DNA of 64,000 nucleotides, taken from the NCBI RefSeq assembly GCF_016801865.2, contig NC_068939.1, positions 58,074,694 to 58,138,693 on the forward strand, written 5' to 3'. Below are positions 33,652-45,990 of this stretch, in pieces (position 1 is the first letter of the stretch; the number at the start of each line of letters is the position of its first letter). Under the pieces are notes generated by a model, which was given only the letters and a program-made list of their open reading frames with translations, was not told the origin of the DNA and did not search any database. The stretch is from Culex pipiens pallens. Lineage: Eukaryota > Arthropoda > Insecta > Diptera > Culicidae. The position numbers and the translations under genes were made by a program.

Positions 33652-34310
33652 GTCAAATATTTGTCCGTACCCCTCCGTACGGAAAATGTTTGTGATATAA
33701 AAGTACATAAAATTCGACTAAAGTACCATGTTTTATACATCAATCGACGCGGCAGAATGTCCTCTTTAAGACACTGTCTTTGAATTTGCAAAAAACTTTT
33801 TCTAAAAAATACAAAAATAGTTTACTGAAAAAAGTAAAAAAAAGAGGTCAAATAATTGTCCGTACCCCTAATAAAAGTACAAAATCTGATCGATTTAAGT
33901 GAATCTCTAGGCAGTTTGTGACAACTTTGAACTTCTGAGAACTTTGTTTAGTTAGTTTATATTAAAAATTGGTTTAAATTTAGTTTTTTAAAGGAAAACT
34001 TATCAAAACATTAGTTTATAAACAACTATTTTATAAAATTGCTATTTTATGTTGCGAGAGTTTCTATTGAACAAGTTTCAACAATATTTGTTCAAAATAT
34101 ACATTGTTATTATCTTTTTTATTGACATTTTTCGACCAAAAATACTGTTTCGGAAGAATACCGTTAAACAATCCGGATTGTCCCGGAACCGGTTTAACCT
34201 CTCGGGGGGAAATTTTGTGGTGGTCAGATAGAGGACAAAAAAACCCACCTCTTGCAATTTGAAGCATCCCATTTCGTCCACTACAGTCCGATTACGAGTC
34301 CCTAGTCTGG
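33652..34310. mobile_element. Tc1/mariner-like 5' end with inner direct repeat (truncated)
   Basis: TACAGTGAGTCAAATATTTG followed by TCCGTACCCC begins at about 33652. A second direct copy of the motif (GTCAAATAATTGTCCGTACCC) lies about 200 bp inside, near 33848. Two direct motifs inside one end are the IR/DR arrangement of many Tc1 elements. No right-hand inverted copy or transposase is found, so the element is truncated; its right limit is uncertain. Confidence 0.55.
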
Positions 34311-35650
34311 AGTCCACAAAAGTTCAAAATATTTTTAAACGAGCCCAAACAAGCTTAATATGATTATCAATGCAAAGGTATTTTAAATTGTTTTGAGTTG
34401 ATTAGACTTCTATTTCCATTGAAATTTTTCAGCTTTACGAAAAATTATTATTTTTGCCCCCTGATTTTTCGAACCAATTTTGAAGGGTGGGGTGACATAA
34501 ACTTTGAAAAATATTTGCAACGGCCTAATTGACAAAAAAAACTTTAGAATTGAAAATGCATTCAAAATGTCGGTTCGTTTGAGACCCAAATTAGATTTTT
34601 TGTTAATATATTCGAAAAATTGCGCGATTTTATATACCTGTAAAATCGATTGTAAAAAAAACAGTATTTAAAAATGAAGTAAAAATGCCGTGCTATGGTT
34701 GTCCCAAAAATGACCACTTTCGTCGATTTTCTTGTGATTTTCACTTAAACCATTTTTTTCAGAAAAAAAACTCCCCGCCATTTTAGCCGATTTTAGCTGT
34801 CTTATACGCAAATGAAGGATGATTAGTTGGCCTTTCAAAGAAAAATAGTTCGAAATTTCAAATATGAAGCCTAACATTTGAAAAGGTCGTATGAAACTAT
34901 AAAATGCCGTTTTGACAGTGTCTGGACCAAAGAGCCTATGTCTGGAAATATTTTTATCGGAATCCTGGGACAATTTTACGTAATATATTAAGAAATGGAA
35001 GGAGTTCATTCTGAGATATGATTTTTTTAAATTAAAATCCGGGTTTTTTGACGCGCTGCACGCAAAAATGGTAAAATAACGAAATTGGCAAAAAAACAAC
35101 TTGTTTCAATAAAATTGCGATAACTTCAAAATTGCAGCGATGACCCATGCAAGTTTAAGTACTACAATTTTCGTTATTGAATTAATCCGAGCAATTTTGT
35201 TTTTTTTTCATGCGATTTTCGTGGGGGATCATAAAATTTCACTTCATTATAATTTTTTTACATGGTTGGAATGGGGAAATCTAGAAAATAAAAATAAACT
35301 GAATTATCGTCAGTTATCTTTTAAAAGATTATTGGGCGACAAAAACTTCAAAAAATGGTTGCAACGGCCTGAAAGTGGATAAATTGGAATTTCTTTTTTT
35401 TCTTACTCTTTTTTTCTGAAAAATCCTAATCATAACCTGGAACCTTCCCGAAGACCATATCAAGAAAAGTGTTTTCGAATTCTTTTGCATGGACAGCTCC
35501 TTAGTTTGTATGGACAAAGTTTCATCCAAATTAAAAAATAATCGTGATAAGCTAGAGAATTGTCCAAGTTGGCTGACAAATAACTAACTGGAAATCTCGT
35601 CTCACTTTCGAGGTTGTGAGTGCAATAGCGAAAAATTTTCGAGATGATTG
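34311..35650. other. AT-rich decayed repeats
   Basis: The segment 34480-34530 (GGTGACATAAACTTTGAAAA) belongs to a repeat also seen at 47285-47340 and, reversed, at 53750-53830 and 54600-54650. The segment 35480-35575 resembles the foldback family only loosely. No gene is seen. Confidence 0.4.
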
Positions 35651-36062
35651 GTAAATTATAACATTGACAGTTCAAATCATTTTCATAAATTCTGACTTGG
35701 CATCAAAGCATTCAATCAGCCATAATAAATCAACAAGTGACGATTTCATAGCACAGTCTTCCCCCTTTTTCGCACCCAATGAAATTCTTTACCATGTTTT
35801 TTTATGTTTCTCCTGTTTTATGTGCTCTCAAACGCTCGGAAGCACGACTAAATGGCTTTTTCGCGGTCGTTCTCTTATGGGCAGAGCTTTTGGGGATGCG
35901 TTTTTATATTTTTCATTTTTTGCTGATAACTTCACGATCGTGATACAATCTTAAGTGTGGTTTTAAATTATATCGTTGAACATTTATCTGTCGTGTTAAT
36001 AACAATTTTCTAATAATGTTTTCAAAACTTTAATATGTTTGTTTTTCTCTTTTTTTTTCTTT
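35651..36062. other. AT-rich spacer
   Basis: No gene or clear repeat. A pyrimidine-rich tract ending TTTTTTAG lies directly before 36069, beside the GC island. Confidence 0.35.
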
Positions 36063-36129
36063 TTTAGGTAAGGTGATGATGCTGACAGGACCTTGAATAT
36101 ATTTGAAGTTTCAAATCAAATAAATTTAA

Positions 36130-36430
36130 CAATATCCGCATCGCAAACTTCGCGCACCATCGCGGTTCAAGCGGGGTGCTATAAATTTTATCATCACTTT
36201 TATCAGTTCGTTTTGCCGTCGAACGCCTCTCAGCGAAATTCCGTTGGTGGCTTGGACTCAGTGCGAGCCGGCCAGCCTGGGCCCCGAAGCTTTCCTCAGA
36301 GTCGGAACCATAAAATGTCAAATGATTTGAGCGGTGTGCGGGCATCATCAGCGGCCTGGATCGAAAGCTCACTCTTGAAGCCGGAGCTGCGTACGATTGG
36401 CAGGAGTTGGAGAAAAAAAAGGTTTGACAA
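36130..36430 (+). promoter_or_regulatory. GC island with a possible TATA/initiator promoter
   Basis: TATAAA at 36180-36185 is followed by TATCAGTTCG (TCAGTT at 36203-36208), a good arthropod initiator, though the spacing (about 25) is slightly short. Downstream 36315-36417 is an open frame starting MSNDLSGVRASSAAWIESSL, which loses its coding look after a run of A. It might be a first exon and promoter of a plus-strand gene, or chance. Confidence 0.3.
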
Positions 36431-36599
36431 TTATCCACTTTGGGATCATGAACGGAGGAAATTTAAACTTTTCAGGACTCAAATAAGTCCTATAATGAAC
36501 ATTTCAGCACTGTTTTTTTTTTTCCGGGATGTTTCAATAGAATTACAGAAAAATCCCAATTGCAAAAAAAAAAACATTTTGATTAGTGAAATTTTCGAA

Positions 36600-37250
36600 A
36601 CCTTTGCTATTTTTTAGCACTGTGCCTCGATTTTGTCCGATTTTCGGCTGCCACAACTGTCTTTCAAGCCGTGTGACCGACGATCGAGCACACACACACA
36701 CGTACAGACACCCCCTTCCCCGAGGGCTAGTTTTCGAGCTCGAGCTTTGGCGGTGGCGGCGGCCGGTACTCGGACGCAGCTTGCTCGAAACGAAACGAAA
36801 AAAAATAGCGAGTTAAATTATACGTAAATATAAATCCCCGTCCGATGCCAGAACCCGATAATGTATGGTATATTCACATTTTATCGGCCCGCGGCCCAGC
36901 TGGCCTCTCTCTCTCTCTCTACCCCTCTTCCTCTCTCTGGCGATGGCCCCCCGTGGGCGGTTTTGGGACCAGTTTAATTGCATCTCTTTTCATTTCGTAT
37001 GTTATTATTTCATGGTTAGAAGGTTTTTTCGACCCCACCTCCCCTTCTTCACCCCAAACCGCCATCCCTAACAGAAGGGCATCATGATCATCGCGGAAGG
37101 GCGAAACGCTGCAAGGTGAAGTGATGTGATCCACGCTGCACACGTGTTTCGCGTCCGTGCTGACCGTGTGTGTGATGCTTCCGCCGCCACCACGTGGAAA
37201 TTGTGCGTGGTTCTATTTAGCGATGCGGAGAAAAGATTTTTTTAGAACCA
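36600..37250. other. GC-rich single-copy-like island with CA and CT microsatellites
   Basis: It contains (CA)n near 36691, GGCGGTGGCGGCGGCC near 36750 and (CT)n at about 36905-36922. There is no persuasive coding frame and no element ends. Possibly regulatory. Confidence 0.35.
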
Positions 37251-37480
37251 GATTTTGTTTAGAGATTGCGGTGAGAAAACCGAATTATTTGTGTTAAGGT
37301 AATTACTGTAAAAAAATAGGTTGGGGTGTCAAATCTCTTGGCTCGAGGAATAAATTTGATTTTCCGGAGGTAATGGCAAACTAAATAATGTCACCGAAAA
37401 TTTTCAAACATTTCGGAAACGAAGCAAAGGAAACACTAAAATTAAATTATGAAAACTAGGAATATTGATAAACTATCACT

Positions 37481-39092
37481 GGGTAATTCTCTACCAACTC
37501 ACATGAAATCAGGAAAAGATGCCCCGAACCCTCTTCGATTTGCGTGAAACTTTGTTCTGAGGGGTAACTTTTGTCCCTGATCACGAATCTGAGGTCCGTT
37601 TTTGATATCTCGTGACAGAGGGGCGGTACGACCCCTTCTATTTTTGAACATGCGAAAAAAGAGGTGTTTTTCAATAATTTGCAGCCTGAAACGGTGATGA
37701 GATAGAAATTTGGTTTCAAAGGGACTTTTATGTAAAATTAGCACCCGATTTGATGGCGTACTCAGAATTCAGAAAAAAACGTATTTTTCATCCAAAAAAA
37801 ACACTAAAAAAGTTTTAAAAATTCTCCCATTTTCCGTTACTTGACAGTAAATTTTTTTGGAACATGTCATTTTATGGGAAATTTAATGTACTTTTCGAAT
37901 CTACATTGACCCAGAAGGATCATTTTTTCATTTTAAAATTTCGTGTTATTTCTAACTTTGCAAGGTTGTTTTTAAGAGTGTAACAATGTTCTACAAAGTT
38001 GTAGAACAGACAATTATAAAAATTTTGATATATAAACATAAGTGGTTTGCTTATAAAAATCACGAGTTAACGCGATTTTACGAAAAAAAGTTTTGAAAAA
38101 GCTCCTTTTTGCAATTCCGTCGTGAAACTACTTACTTTTCCTGTCATTCTTGAACGACGAAATAGCCTACTTTTCTGTACAAAAAATAACAGAATCGAAT
38201 AGCAACACTTTTCAAAATAAATGCTGAAAAGTTCTACTTTTCAGCACTGAAATGGGTGCTGAAAAGTTGAACTTTTCATTTTTTCAGCGCTCTTCGTATT
38301 TATCCAACTCGATGAACCTCGTTTGATAAATGTACGACTCGTGCTGAAAAAATCCTCTTTTTGCAACTTGTTGCATAAACTACTATTTTGCGTTTCTCTT
38401 TGTTTCGTCGTCCGTGTCTGTCGCGGGTGTCGATGAACGGCCATTATCGACAACGACCAACTTTTTCAAAACTTTTTTTCGTAGAATCGCGTTAACACGT
38501 GATGTTTATAAGCAAACCCCTTATGTTTATAAATCAAAATTTTTGTTATTATGCTCTACAACTTTGTGGAACATTGTTAAACTCTAAAAAATAGCCCTGC
38601 AAAGTTAGAAAAAAACACGAAATTTTAAAATGAAAAAAATTGTTCTAAATGAAAAATGACCTTTCTGGGTCAATGTAGATTCGAAAAGTACATTGAATTC
38701 CCCATAAAATGGCATGTTCTAAAAAAAATTACAGTCGAGTAACGGAAGATGGGAGAGTTTTTAAAACTTTTTTAATGTTTTTTCTATGAAAAATACGTTT
38801 TTTCGGAATTCTGAGTACGCCATCATATCGGGCGTCTAATTTTACATGAAAGTCCCTTAGACACCAAATTTCTATCTCATCACCGTTTCAGGCTGCAAAT
38901 TATTGAAAACACCTATTTTTTCACATGTTCAAAAATGGAAGGGGTCGTACCACCCCTCCGTCTCGAGATATCGAAAAACGGACCTTAGATTCGTCATCAG
39001 GGACAAAAGTTACCCATTAGGACAAAGTTTCACGCAAATCGAAGGTCGGGGCAACTTTTCCCGATTTCGTTGGAGTTGGTAGAAAATTACCC
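37481..39092. mobile_element. GGGTAATTCTC foldback element with an insertion near its centre
   Basis: The left arm starts GGGTAATTCTCTACCAACTC and the right arm ends GTAGAAAATTACCC. Both arms match the complete copy at 25712-27061. The central block (38393-38460) is separated from the left arm by a foreign repeat at 38100-38392. No clear target duplication remains. Confidence 0.8.
38100..38392. mobile_element. Nested CTGAAAAGTT repeat element
   Basis: From TTTTTGCAATTCCGTCGTGA to TTGTTGCATAAACTACTATT, matching 54086-54525 with an internal deletion. Internal CAGCACTGAAATGGGTGCTG words form a hairpin. It is inserted in the foldback element. Confidence 0.75.
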
Positions 39093-39309
39093 ATAAAGAT
39101 ATCTTGATTTTAAGAAAGAAGGTCAGAAATACTTCCAAAAATTGGTGTTGATTTATTTGTATTTGTTTATATTAAATTACATACCCTGATATCATTAACT
39201 GTTTAAAAACATTAAAAATTAATTGGTCGTTGCAAGTTTCTTACAGTTTAATTTCTTTAACACAAAAATACAAAAAATCAATGAGGCATGTCAAAATTTA
39301 TTGAAGCGA

Positions 39310-39578
39310 AAACACAAAAAAAAGTTGCAACCGACGGGATTCAAACCCAGCACCAACAGTAAGGACTGGCGCCTTAGCCCACTCGGCCAGCAGACCGATG
39401 AAAAGATGTAGGGATAAACGCATATATGAGCTTGAAATTTCGGTCAAGTAGGTTTCCCATACTGATGGGCTACATATTTCAGGGTGTAAAATTACATAAA
39501 AATGCATAAAATAATACAATATTTATTTTAAACCCAGGCCTTTAACACGCAGCTGGATTACTACTTTTTTAGCTGTGT
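39310..39578 (-). mobile_element. Second copy of the tRNA-like MITE (one end missing)
   Basis: Reverse-strand copy of 13724-14000. The tRNA-like part (about 39327-39393) keeps the A-box- and B-box-like words unchanged. The ACACAGC end is present at 39572-39578, while the other end is replaced by unrelated sequence. Confidence 0.7.
39327..39393 (-). pseudogene. tRNA-like relic (second copy)
   Basis: Essentially the same tRNA-like block as at 13909-13975, on the minus strand, with the same structural faults. Confidence 0.5.
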
Positions 39579-39927
39579 AGCTGCGTGCTCTTTTAGGGAA
39601 AATAAATTTTGAGAAAAAAAACCTAGATCTATGTTTGGCTTAAGGGTGCACAGAAACGAAGGAAGTTGTTGTCTTCTTATTCCAAAATGGTCAAACTTAC
39701 GGACCCAATCCTGCAATAACGCGAATGTAAAATTAATCAAACTTTGTTGTACATTATTTTGTGGACAGTACTTTAAGGGATGAATAAAAAACTAACTTAA
39801 TCCACCTATGTGGTTGGTGCCTTCCTCACTCTTTTCCAACAATGGGTGATATGTGATATGATGGGTTTGGACACAAATTTCGTCTGATTTCGTTAAGTTC
39901 CGGAATACAAAAAAACACACATATCAC

Positions 39928-41690
39928 TCAAGGGCTCATAAGTGGCATCTTAAGTGGTCATAGCTTGAGACAGGGTTGCCAGATCGTCAATGTTTTAGAC
40001 TCGTTGGAAAGGTCTTTCGATTACCTTACCAACGATGGGTCGGATGATGGATCCGGACATTGTTTACATACATTTAAGTGAGATCCGGCTACAAAAAAGT
40101 ACATAAATATCACTTAAGTGGTCAGAACTCGAGACAGGGTTGCCAGATCTTCAATATTTTAGACTCGTTGGAAAGGTCTTTCGATTACCTAACCAACGAT
40201 GGGCTGGATGGTGGATCCGGACATTGTTTACATACATTTAAGTAAGATCCGGCTACAAAAAAGTAAATAAATGTCACTTAAGTGGTCATAGCTTGAGACA
40301 GGGTTTCCAGATCTTCAATGTTTTAGACTCGTTCGAAAGGTCTTTCGGTTACCTAACCAACGATGGGTCGGATGATGGATTCGGACATTGTATACATACA
40401 TTTAAGTGAGATCCGGCTACAAAAAAAGTACATAAATATCACTTAAGTGGTCAGAACTCGAAACAGGGTTGCCAGATCGTCAATGTTTTAGACTCGTTGG
40501 AAAGGTCTTTCGATTACCTTATCAACGATGGGTCGGATGATGGATCCGGACATTGTTTACATACATTTAAGTGAGATCCGGCTACAAAAAAGTACATAAA
40601 TATCACTTAAGTGGTCAGAACTCGAGACAGGGTTGCCAGATCTTCAATATTTTAGACTCGTTGGAAAGGTCTTTCGATTATCTAACCAACGATGGGCTGG
40701 ATGGTGGATCCGGACATTGTTTACATACATTTAAGTAAGATCCGGCTACAAAAAAGTAAATAAATGTCACTTAAGTGGTCATAGCTTGAGACAGGGTTTC
40801 CAGATCTTCAATGTTTTAGACTCGTTGGAAAGGTCTTTCGGTTACCTAACCAACGATGGGTCGGATGATGGATTCGGACATTGTATACATACATTTAAGT
40901 GAGATCCGGCTACAAAAAAAGTACATAAATATCACTTAAGTGGTCAGAACTCGAAACAGGGTTGCCAGATCGTCAATGTTTTAGACTCGTTGGAAAGGTC
41001 TTTCGATTACCTTACCAACGATGGGTCGGATGATGGATCCGGACATTGTTTACATACATTTAAGTGAGATCCGGCTACAAAAAAAGTACATAATTATCAC
41101 TTAAGTGGTTATAACTCGAGACAGGGTTGCCAGATCTTCAATGTTTTAGACTCGTTGGAAAGGTCTTTCGATTACCTAACCAACGATGGGTCGGATGATG
41201 GATTCCGACATTGTTTACATACATTTAAGTGAGATCCGGCTACAAAAAAAGTACATAAAAATCACTTAAGTGGTCAGAACTCGAGACAGGGTTGCCAGAT
41301 CGTCAATGTTTTAGACTCGTTGGAAAGGTCTTTCGATTACCTTACCAACGATGGGTCGGATGATGGATCCGGACATTGTTTACATACATTTAAGTGAGAT
41401 CCGGCTACAAAAAAGTACATAAATATCACTTAAGTGGTCAGAACTCGAGACAGGGTTGCCAGATCTTCAATATTTTAGACTCGTTGGAAAGGTCTTTCGA
41501 TTACCTAACCAACGATGGGCTGGATGGTGGATCCGGACATTGTTTACATACATTTAAGTGAGATCCGACTACAAAAAAGTACATAATTATCACTTAAGTG
41601 GTTATAACTCGAGACAGTGTTGCCAGATTATCAATGTTTTGGACTCGTTGGAAAGGTCTTTCAACTACCTAACTAACGATGTATAACATG
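39928..41690 (+). repeat. Tandem array of about ten 164-165-bp monomers with higher-order pattern
   Basis: The word AGATCCGGCTAC begins at 40081, 40245, 40409, 40574, 40738, 40902, 41067, 41232 and 41397, with AGATCCGACTAC at 41561. Periods are 164-165 bp. Three monomer variants (GAACTCGAGACAGG, ATAGCTTGAGACAGGGTTTC, GAACTCGAAACAGG) recur in order every 493 bp through at least 41067. Each monomer has the palindrome CACTTAAGTG. Confidence 0.93.
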
Positions 41691-41893
41691 ATGATGTTTG
41701 GTTCAGTTTACTACCATTTATTCAACTTCCGAAAATATGCGAAAACACATTTTTATACATAACTTTTGAACTACTTATCGAAACTTCAAACAATTCAATA
41801 GCACCGTATGGGACCCTAAACCAAGTCGAATGCGACTGGTTAGGTCAAAATCGGTTCAGCCAGTGCTGAGAAAACTGCGTGACATTATTGGTC

Positions 41894-41940
41894 ACATACA
41901 CACACACATACACACACACATACACACACACATACACACA
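41894..41940. repeat. CA microsatellite
   Basis: Interrupted (CA)n with regularly spaced TA steps (CACACACATACACA). Confidence 0.9.
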
Positions 41941-42062
41941 GACATTTGTTCAGTTTTCGATTCTGAGTCGATATGTATACATGAAGATGGGTTTTCGAGC
42001 TTTAAATAAAAAGTTCAATTTTAGAGCAGGATTATAGCCTTACCTCAGTGAGGAAGGCAAAA

Positions 42063-42845
42063 ATGTTTCGATAGTTCCCGTAGTTTCGAAGATACTAAAA
42101 TGTCTGTAACAAAAATCTGGGTGCAAAGGCTCTGTTTGATGTGCACCGTTAAGACTAATATCACAGTTGTTGAATTTCTTGACTCATTTTGGGATTTTTG
42201 CAATGTTTAAAAATATTTGCATCAATCTTCTTTTTAAGTGTGATCAATTTGCTTTTTAACCTTATTTTCAAACAAAACTATATCACTGAAAAATTGTTTT
42301 GGTAAAAATACATCATTTCTTGTTCACTCATTTATTTAATAAATCAATTTTAAACAAGTTCCTCAAGTAAAAAAAATAAACACTATTAAAATTTAAATTA
42401 AGTGTCCTTCTTTACGTTTTAAAACAACTATCCAAAATTTTTCATACTGATATTTCACAAGTTTTTTTCATTTTTTTTTTCTTGCGTCATTTTTAAGTTC
42501 ACTATTTTATTCTGAGAATATCGATATAGAAATGATAAGAAATAATTTCGAATATAAAGAATATTTGAATTTGAAAAAAAAAAAAATGCAAAAGCAAAAC
42601 CCAAATAATATAGCAACAGATTAAATTCACGAAAGTTTTGAACAAGGTATTAAATTTAAATCTACCAAATGTATGATGAAAAACTATTTTTACACTCAAT
42701 CCCGTTGTCCCGTTGTCGAATTGTTCAGGTTTTTTAATAATGCATATTTCAAAATTCTTTTGCATCTTATACCACATTCAAAACATTCGTTTTCTTGACT
42801 AATTTATTGTGCTTAAACAGCAACTCATCTCATTGATTCATATTG
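42063..42845. other. AT-rich DNA
   Basis: No gene. The segment around 42210-42300 loosely resembles 25170-25270, inside the hAT element. Confidence 0.35.
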
Positions 42846-43628
42846 CATTTTGAGACACAAAAAAATAACCCCGAAAACCCCCCTCTGGCGTGCCCCAATA
42901 AGCTTCGTCTGTGTACCAGTGGGGCTCGGGTTGCAACAAATATTTCCCCCTTCCCCGCCACCCCTCTTTGCCTTATTTTTGAATGTGTGTGTGTATCTCA
43001 TCTCATAGGTACGCCCGAAAATCGCCTGAAAACTTGATGCGGTACACATATATATGTGAAATGAGTGAATATTTGAACAGATCCGGAGGGAATCGAGCAG
43101 CCCGAGCTCGAGCTGTGGAGTTTGGAGCCCGAGCCCCACAACTTTGCGGGATGTGCCCCCCCCCCCCCATAACCGGGAGGCATGACTTTCAAGGGGGTAG
43201 CGGGGGGAGGTGGCATATGAGTTCGCTATAGCGGGAACTAAACACACACAGAGAGTTTATAAATATATTGAAGTTCATGAAAAATAGCTTCAGGATAATT
43301 TAACTTTTTTTTTCCTTGCTTGTGCTGTGCAGTGCTGCCGTGCCACCCCCTCCTTTTGCATGGCAGAACCAAACGTCATGAATTTGAGGGCGAGTGGGGG
43401 TGGGGTGGTTATGTGCGTCTGAGGCAGCTTCCTCCCTTGGCCGGAGGCTAGTCTACTTTCGATATACATACCCCGCATCGGTCCTCTTTTGCCTGGCAAT
43501 GATGTTCGAAAAACATCATCGAAAAGCATCTCCTCGCCAGAATATACTCACGTTTGCGCAAGATTGGTTCCAAATTTTGGGATACTCCTTGCGGGCTATA
43601 CTTGGAATATTGAGATGGTTTGTAACCC
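42846..43628. other. GC-rich single-copy-like island
   Basis: It contains a run of C at 43157-43168, CGAGCTCGAGCTGTGGAG and a GT microsatellite near 42985. Open frames on both strands (up to 140 codons) overlap and lack domain features. No gene is called. Confidence 0.35.
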
Positions 43629-44660
43629 TGAAAACAAAAAACAAAAAACAAAAAAACAAAAAAACAAAAAAACAAAAAAACAAAAAAACAAAAAAACAAA
43701 AAAACAAAAAAAAAAACAAAAGACAAAAAACAAAAAACAAAAAACAAAAAACAAAAAACAAAAAACAAAAAACAAAAAACAAAAAACAAAAAACAAAAAA
43801 CAAAAAACAAAAAACAAAAAACAAAAAACAAAAAACAAAAAACAAAAAACAAAAAACAAAAAACAAAAAACAAAAAACAAAAAACAAAAAACAAAAAACA
43901 AAAAACAAAAAACAAAAAACAAAAAACAAAAAACAAAAAACAAAAAACAAAAAACAAAAAACAAAAAACAAAAAACAAAAAACAAAAAACAAAAAACAAA
44001 AAACAAAAAACAAAAAACAAAAAACAAAAAACAAAAACAAAAAACAAAAAACAAAAAACAAAAAACAAAAAACAAAAAACAAAAAACAAAAAACAAAAAA
44101 CAAAAAACAAAAAACAAAAAACAAAAAACAAAAAACAAAAAACAAAAAACAAAAAACAAAAAACAAAAAACAAAAAACAAAAAACAAAAACAAAAAACAA
44201 AAAACAAAAAACAAAAAACAAAAAACAAAAAACAAAAAACAAAAAACAAAAAACAAAAAACAAAAAACAAAAAACAAAAAACAAAAAACAAAAAACAAAA
44301 AACAAAAAACAAAAAACAAAAAACAAAAAACAAAAAACAAAAAACAAAAAACAAAAAACAAAAAACAAAAAACAAAAAACAAAAAACAAAAAACAAAAAA
44401 CAAAAAACAAAAAACAAAAAACAAAAAACAAAAAACAAAAAACAAAAAACAAAAAACAAAAAACAAAAAACAAAAAACAAAAAACAAAAAACAAAAAACA
44501 AAAAACAAAAAACAAAAAACAAAAAACAAAAAACAAAAAACAAAAAACAAAAAACAAAAAACAAAAAACAAAAAACAAAAAACAAAAAACAAAAAACAAA
44601 AAACAAAAAACAAAAAACAAAAAACAAAAAACAAAAAACAAAAAACAAAAAACCAAAAAA
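43629..44660 (+). repeat. (AAAAAAC)n heptamer array, about 145 units
   Basis: Roughly 1 kb of the 7-mer AAAAAAC. An initial section of 8-mers (AAAAAAAC, about 43650-43710) and two single-base-deleted units (near 44033 and 44186) interrupt it. Since 7 is not a multiple of 3 and no stop codon arises, all frames stay open and give spurious proteins of 350-430 residues. Confidence 0.98.
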
Positions 44661-45060
44661 CAAATTCATTCAAAATGAGCATTTCTTAAAGAATGTTTGG
44701 TAAATTCTAAAATTCACTGTTCTTCAACACTAAAAATTCTTTAAATTCTTTAATATCGAAGCAACACAAAATTGTTGTCTACATAAATTTCTAGGAGTTT
44801 TTGCATGTTGAAAAATTAGAGCTTATATTGTTTTGACAAAAGCTTCAAGCAAAATTTTCAATGGCCTCACAATTGACAAAAAAGCAGTTCAATAACATTC
44901 TAATTTTATTTTAATTACAGAATAAGGATTAGCTTAGTAGCCTTCAAAAACCAAAAATCTTTTTGAATATAATATTAATGTATATTTAAATAAATAATCC
45001 TAATTTTAACTTTATGAATCTCACTGAATTTGGCGAATCGGTCTAAAAGTTGGTATGGTG
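44661..45060. other. AT-rich spacer
   Basis: No gene or repeat unit is recognised. Confidence 0.4.
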
Positions 45061-45990
45061 AAAAAGGATCAGCCAGAAGGCAAACCCGAACTAACGCTTC
45101 TTTGTGGTGACTACCAGAAACAACTACAACAACACCAACAGCAACGAAAAAGCCCGAGAGGATAAAGTGCAGGTTAAAAATGGCGTCCCGTGCTCTATAA
45201 AGGATGGTTTACCGATTAATTTATATCTCAATGTCCTGTGGCGATAAACTCCCCCCGGTCCTCCGGTCCTGGTGTATTCCGCTTGGTTCTTTCAAACAAT
45301 GATATAATCTTGCCTCTCCTGCCGGCACCACACAGCTAGAGAATCCACCCAATCTAACATACATCTAAAGACTACCTGAGTAACTACCCCCACCCCACCA
45401 GGTGGGGAGTGCCTGGAGGGACTGCTGATTCACCCACCACTTTTTTTTTCATGAGCGTTACAAGTTTTAATTTTATTGAGAACGTTTCATTTTAATTTTA
45501 ATCATTATGTTGTTGTTAACAATTTAAAATAAGGTTTCAATTTTGTATACAAATTTAATAATGGACCTTCTTCTCCACCCAAAGCTGCGCCCATGGCACC
45601 GGGTGTCCACCTTAAACACAGACCTTGGGGCCACATCCCAGAGAACGGGGGGTCTAAAAAGCTGGTCTGAAAGAGAGAATCCTTGCTGGCACACTTCCTT
45701 GGAGCACAGTTTTTGCCCGCTTGAATCCACCCCACCCGGGGACCCCACACCCCCCTTCCCGCCCCCAACGGGTTTGATGTTGCCCACTCCGGGGCAAACT
45801 CATTTCGTTGAGCGGAGCTGAGCTCGCAAATGTTTCCCACCGCCGAACCCGGGCTTGGCCCCGGGGCCATTTTACATTAAACAATTTCTAAGCGATTCTG
45901 TTCGTGGGTTGGTGGGGTAAGAGGAGAAGGAGTTAAGAGGGGTGGGCGGTGTAGGGTGCCTCCGGTTGGCCCCGTGTGCATGTTGAGTGA
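45061..45990. other. GC-mixed single-copy-like DNA
   Basis: The first part includes CTCTATAAAGGATGG (TATAAA-like at about 45195) and CAACAACACCAACAGCAACG. The second (45560-45870) is GC-rich with a 121-codon minus-strand frame lacking recognisable features. No element ends are seen. It may be regulatory or exonic, unresolved. Confidence 0.3.

Larger units (their letters stand above)
39790..42062 (+). mobile_element. Most complete GCCTTCCTCAC transposon
   Basis: The left end ACTTAATCCACCTATGTGGT then GGTGCCTTCCTCACTC; the right end CTCAGTGAGGAAGGCAAAAA. GCCTTCCTCACT is therefore inverted at the termini. The interior is a 164-bp tandem array, then sequence with a CA microsatellite (41894-41940), shared in reverse with 23526-23780. 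No transposase. Other copies in the window lie at 9665, 23526 and 59020. Confidence 0.8.

Noticed and set aside
39928..41690. CRISPR-like array
   Set aside because: Monomers are contiguous 164-bp repeats without unique spacers, in a eukaryotic transposon.
43394..44703. Long open frames (350-431 residues) on both strands
   Set aside because: They are produced by the stop-free heptamer array; every frame gives KNKKQKT-type or FCFLFFV-type repeats.
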